From JAFMPW01 sp040830565 (lineage in GTDB: Bacteria; Bacteroidota; Bacteroidia; Flavobacteriales; Flavobacteriaceae): 23,562 bases of DNA. Below the pieces are notes generated by a model. It saw only the letters and a list, made by a program, of their open reading frames with translations. It searched no databases and was not told where the DNA came from. The stretch spans positions 1 through 23,562 of the forward strand of contig JBFOMC010000241.1 in the NCBI GenBank assembly GCA_040830565.1, given 5' to 3'. A program made the translations under genes and the position numbers. This document shows positions 21,932-23,562 of the stretch, piece after piece (the stretch's first letter is position 1; the number at the start of each line of letters is the position of its first letter).

Positions 21932-23562
21932 ATGAATGTTAAATATTTATTACTGAGCTTTTTGTTTGTTTCGGCTTTTGCAATGTCCCAGGCGAAAAAG
22001 TCTAAGGCGGATATTCTTTTCTTTGAATACGCTTATAATGAAGCTATCAAGGAGTATTATAATGAAATGAACAAGGCCCCTTTGACCAATACTCAGGTCT
22101 TAAACTTGGCAGATTCCTTCTATAAAATTGGAAATTACAAACAGGCTTCCGAAAAGTATTTGGAGGTGTATAAGAAAGACAGCACGATGTCTAATTATCA
22201 CTTTAGCAAAATGCTTGCTGCAATGACCAAAACTTCAGGTTCAGACAGAGCAAAAGCATTTTTGGCCACAAAGACTACCGCTCTTTCACCAGAGTTTTTG
22301 GAGAATTCCGAGTTTAATTTTGAACTACTGCAATCGAAGGAGGAAGACGGCTTGGATTTCAAAATATTTAATATTAATGCCAATAGTCCGCAAGCAGATT
22401 TTGCACCGTCCTTCTATGGAGACAGGCTTCTCTTCTCTAGTAGTAGGCGCAAGGACTCTAAAAGAATTTACGCCCCCTCCGGCGAAGGGTACCTGGACAT
22501 TTATATAGCCAAGGTAGGCCTAGGAGGGCAGATACTGAATCCTAATCCCTTCACTGGTGTACCTGACTCTAAATTTCATACGGCTACTCCGCATTACTCA
22601 AAAGACCTAAATGCGGTATTTTTTGTGCTCTCAAATGCGAACAAAGGAAAACTTTCTTTTGATGAAAACGGCAAGAATTCGCTTGCTTTAGGGGTGGCAA
22701 GGGGCAATGGGAGTTTCGACTATCTGCTGAGAGATTTGAGTACCTCTTTTTACTATCCTTTTTACGATTCCGATAATGGTAAACTGTACTTTGCAGCAAA
22801 TTTTGAGGATAGTTTGGGGGGAACCGATATTTATTATGTCTATACAAACAACGGCCAAATTATGTCTTCTCCCATTAATCTGGGCCCCAGAATAAACACT
22901 CCGGCAAACGAAATATCGCCTTACGTTTTTGAAAATAGCCTGTATTTTTCCTCTGATATTTTCTACGGCCTGGGCGGAATGGATGTTTACAAATCGGAGA
23001 TAGGCGAAGAAGACTTCTATAGTATTCCTGTCAACCTCGGCGATCAGATCAATTCAGAAAAGGACGAGTTTGGATTTATCATAAAGAATAATATCGAAGA
23101 TGGTCTAATAGGCTATTTTTCTTCTAACAGACCGGGGGGAAAGGGGAATGATGACATCTACGGTTTCCTCATGGATAAAAAACCCGGATTTAAAACCCTT
23201 GTAATCCGTGGTAAAATAACTGAATACAATAGTACACTTGGTATCTCCAGGGTTGGAGTGAAGTTATTAGACAAAGAAAATGAAGTGATAAAAGAAGTTT
23301 ATTCTCAGGACGACGGAGAATTTATGATAGAAACTCCCTGGCAAGAATACGCCAAATTAGAGATCACCAAGGATCGCTACTCTTCTTTTACACAGGAGTA
23401 CGATGAACAAGGTCTGGAAGCACTTCAGAACAACACCAACTTTAGTGTGGGCCTAACAGAATTGGATGCGCTGGTGCAGGAAAGAGAAGGTCAGACAGTT
23501 ATCAAAATGAATAAGTTCTTTTTCGGCAGGTCCAGGTCTGTAGTTACTCCCGAAATTGCTTA
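21932..23562 (+). CDS. PorE-like TPR/WD40-like/OmpA family protein (3' end outside window)
   Basis: Partial: 543 complete codons, open to the right edge without a stop. ATG at 21932, 12 bp after the PorP/SprF stop. A signal peptide (MNVKYLLLSFLFVSAFAMSQ|A) is followed by a TPR-like helical region (about 25-135, with DSFYKIGNYKQASEKYLEVY). WD40-like/PD40 beta-propeller repeats (about 155-415) include PSFYGDRLLFSSSRR, DSDNGKLYFAANFED, ENSLYFSSDIFYGLGGMDVY and GYFSSNRPGGKGNDDIYGF. A carboxypeptidase-regulatory-like domain spans about 422-510 (IRGKITEYNSTLGISRVGVK). The beginning of an OmpA C-terminal domain is seen at about 524 (IKMNKFFFGRSRSVVTPEIA), where the family usually has a YFDFDKS-like strand. 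PorE-type proteins anchor T9SS components to peptidoglycan. The cut is due to the window edge, not a mutation. Confidence 0.93.
   Translation, partial: MNVKYLLLSFLFVSAFAMSQAKKSKADILFFEYAYNEAIKEYYNEMNKAPLTNTQVLNLADSFYKIGNYKQASEKYLEVYKKDSTMSNYHFSKMLAAMTKTSGSDRAKAFLATKTTALSPEFLENSEFNFELLQSKEEDGLDFKIFNINANSPQADFAPSFYGDRLLFSSSRRKDSKRIYAPSGEGYLDIYIAKVGLGGQILNPNPFTGVPDSKFHTATPHYSKDLNAVFFVLSNANKGKLSFDENGKNSLALGVARGNGSFDYLLRDLSTSFYYPFYDSDNGKLYFAANFEDSLGGTDIYYVYTNNGQIMSSPINLGPRINTPANEISPYVFENSLYFSSDIFYGLGGMDVYKSEIGEEDFYSIPVNLGDQINSEKDEFGFIIKNNIEDGLIGYFSSNRPGGKGNDDIYGFLMDKKPGFKTLVIRGKITEYNSTLGISRVGVKLLDKENEVIKEVYSQDDGEFMIETPWQEYAKLEITKDRYSSFTQEYDEQGLEALQNNTNFSVGLTELDALVQEREGQTVIKMNKFFFGRSRSVVTPEIA

Noticed and set aside
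23500..23562. Possible truncation or frameshift of the OmpA-like protein
   Set aside because: The frame is open to the last base; the missing C-terminus is due to the window boundary.

Overview
The window looks like a chromosomal piece of a marine-type member of the Flavobacteriaceae (Bacteroidota). The evidence is a type IX secretion (T9SS) type B C-terminal sorting domain, two PorP/SprF proteins, a TPR/LytS kinase paired with a LytTR regulator, -7 promoter boxes of the form TAnnTTTG, and little sign of Shine-Dalgarno sequences. All assignments come from reading the sequence and recalled family motifs; no database search was run.

Layout. (1) 13-2546 (+): the periplasmic adaptor and TolC-like outer-membrane channel of an efflux pump, the tail of an operon that probably begins upstream, closed by a strong terminator. 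(2) 2617-3285 (+): tsaB, of the t6A tRNA-modification pathway. (3) 3365-8368 (-): a secreted protein of unknown function, an MscS-type channel, a DUF255 (YyaL-like) protein with a possible signal peptide, a dodecin and a NifU-type Fe-S carrier with a doubled N-terminal domain. (4) 8490-9488 (+): a PorP/SprF-like protein with no secreted partner beside it. (5) 9860-11920 (-): a DUF4349 membrane protein followed by a VWA protein, divergent from (6) 12123-15061 (+): a TPR histidine kinase and LytTR response regulator overlapping by one base. (7) 15230-15760 (+): a gamma-class carbonic anhydrase-like hexapeptide protein. (8) 16278-17162 (+): fabD. (9) 17325 to the right edge (+): a three-gene T9SS type B locus made of a 1197-residue modular surface protein, its PorP/SprF partner and a PorE/OmpA-like protein cut by the window end.

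The most unusual feature is in the spacers, not the genes. The gaps at 9489-9859, 15062-15229 and 15761-16277 are largely built of tandem 7-bp repeats. Each array uses a different unit (TTAATAG, TTACTGA, AATAATG, CACCTAA, TAAGCAG, GCTAATT, CACTTTC/CATTTTC, ATCAACT). Many can be rotated to TAA plus four variable bases. In two places the unit changes while the 7-bp register is kept or nearly kept. The gamma-carbonic anhydrase gene is bracketed by such arrays. A 102-bp direct repeat in the 15761-16277 gap runs into degenerate heptads in both copies.

The regulatory signals are compact. At three junctions (before tsaB, before the DUF255 gene and before the T9SS locus) a rho-independent terminator overlaps or abuts a candidate promoter. 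The nifU -7 box helps choose between alternative start codons.
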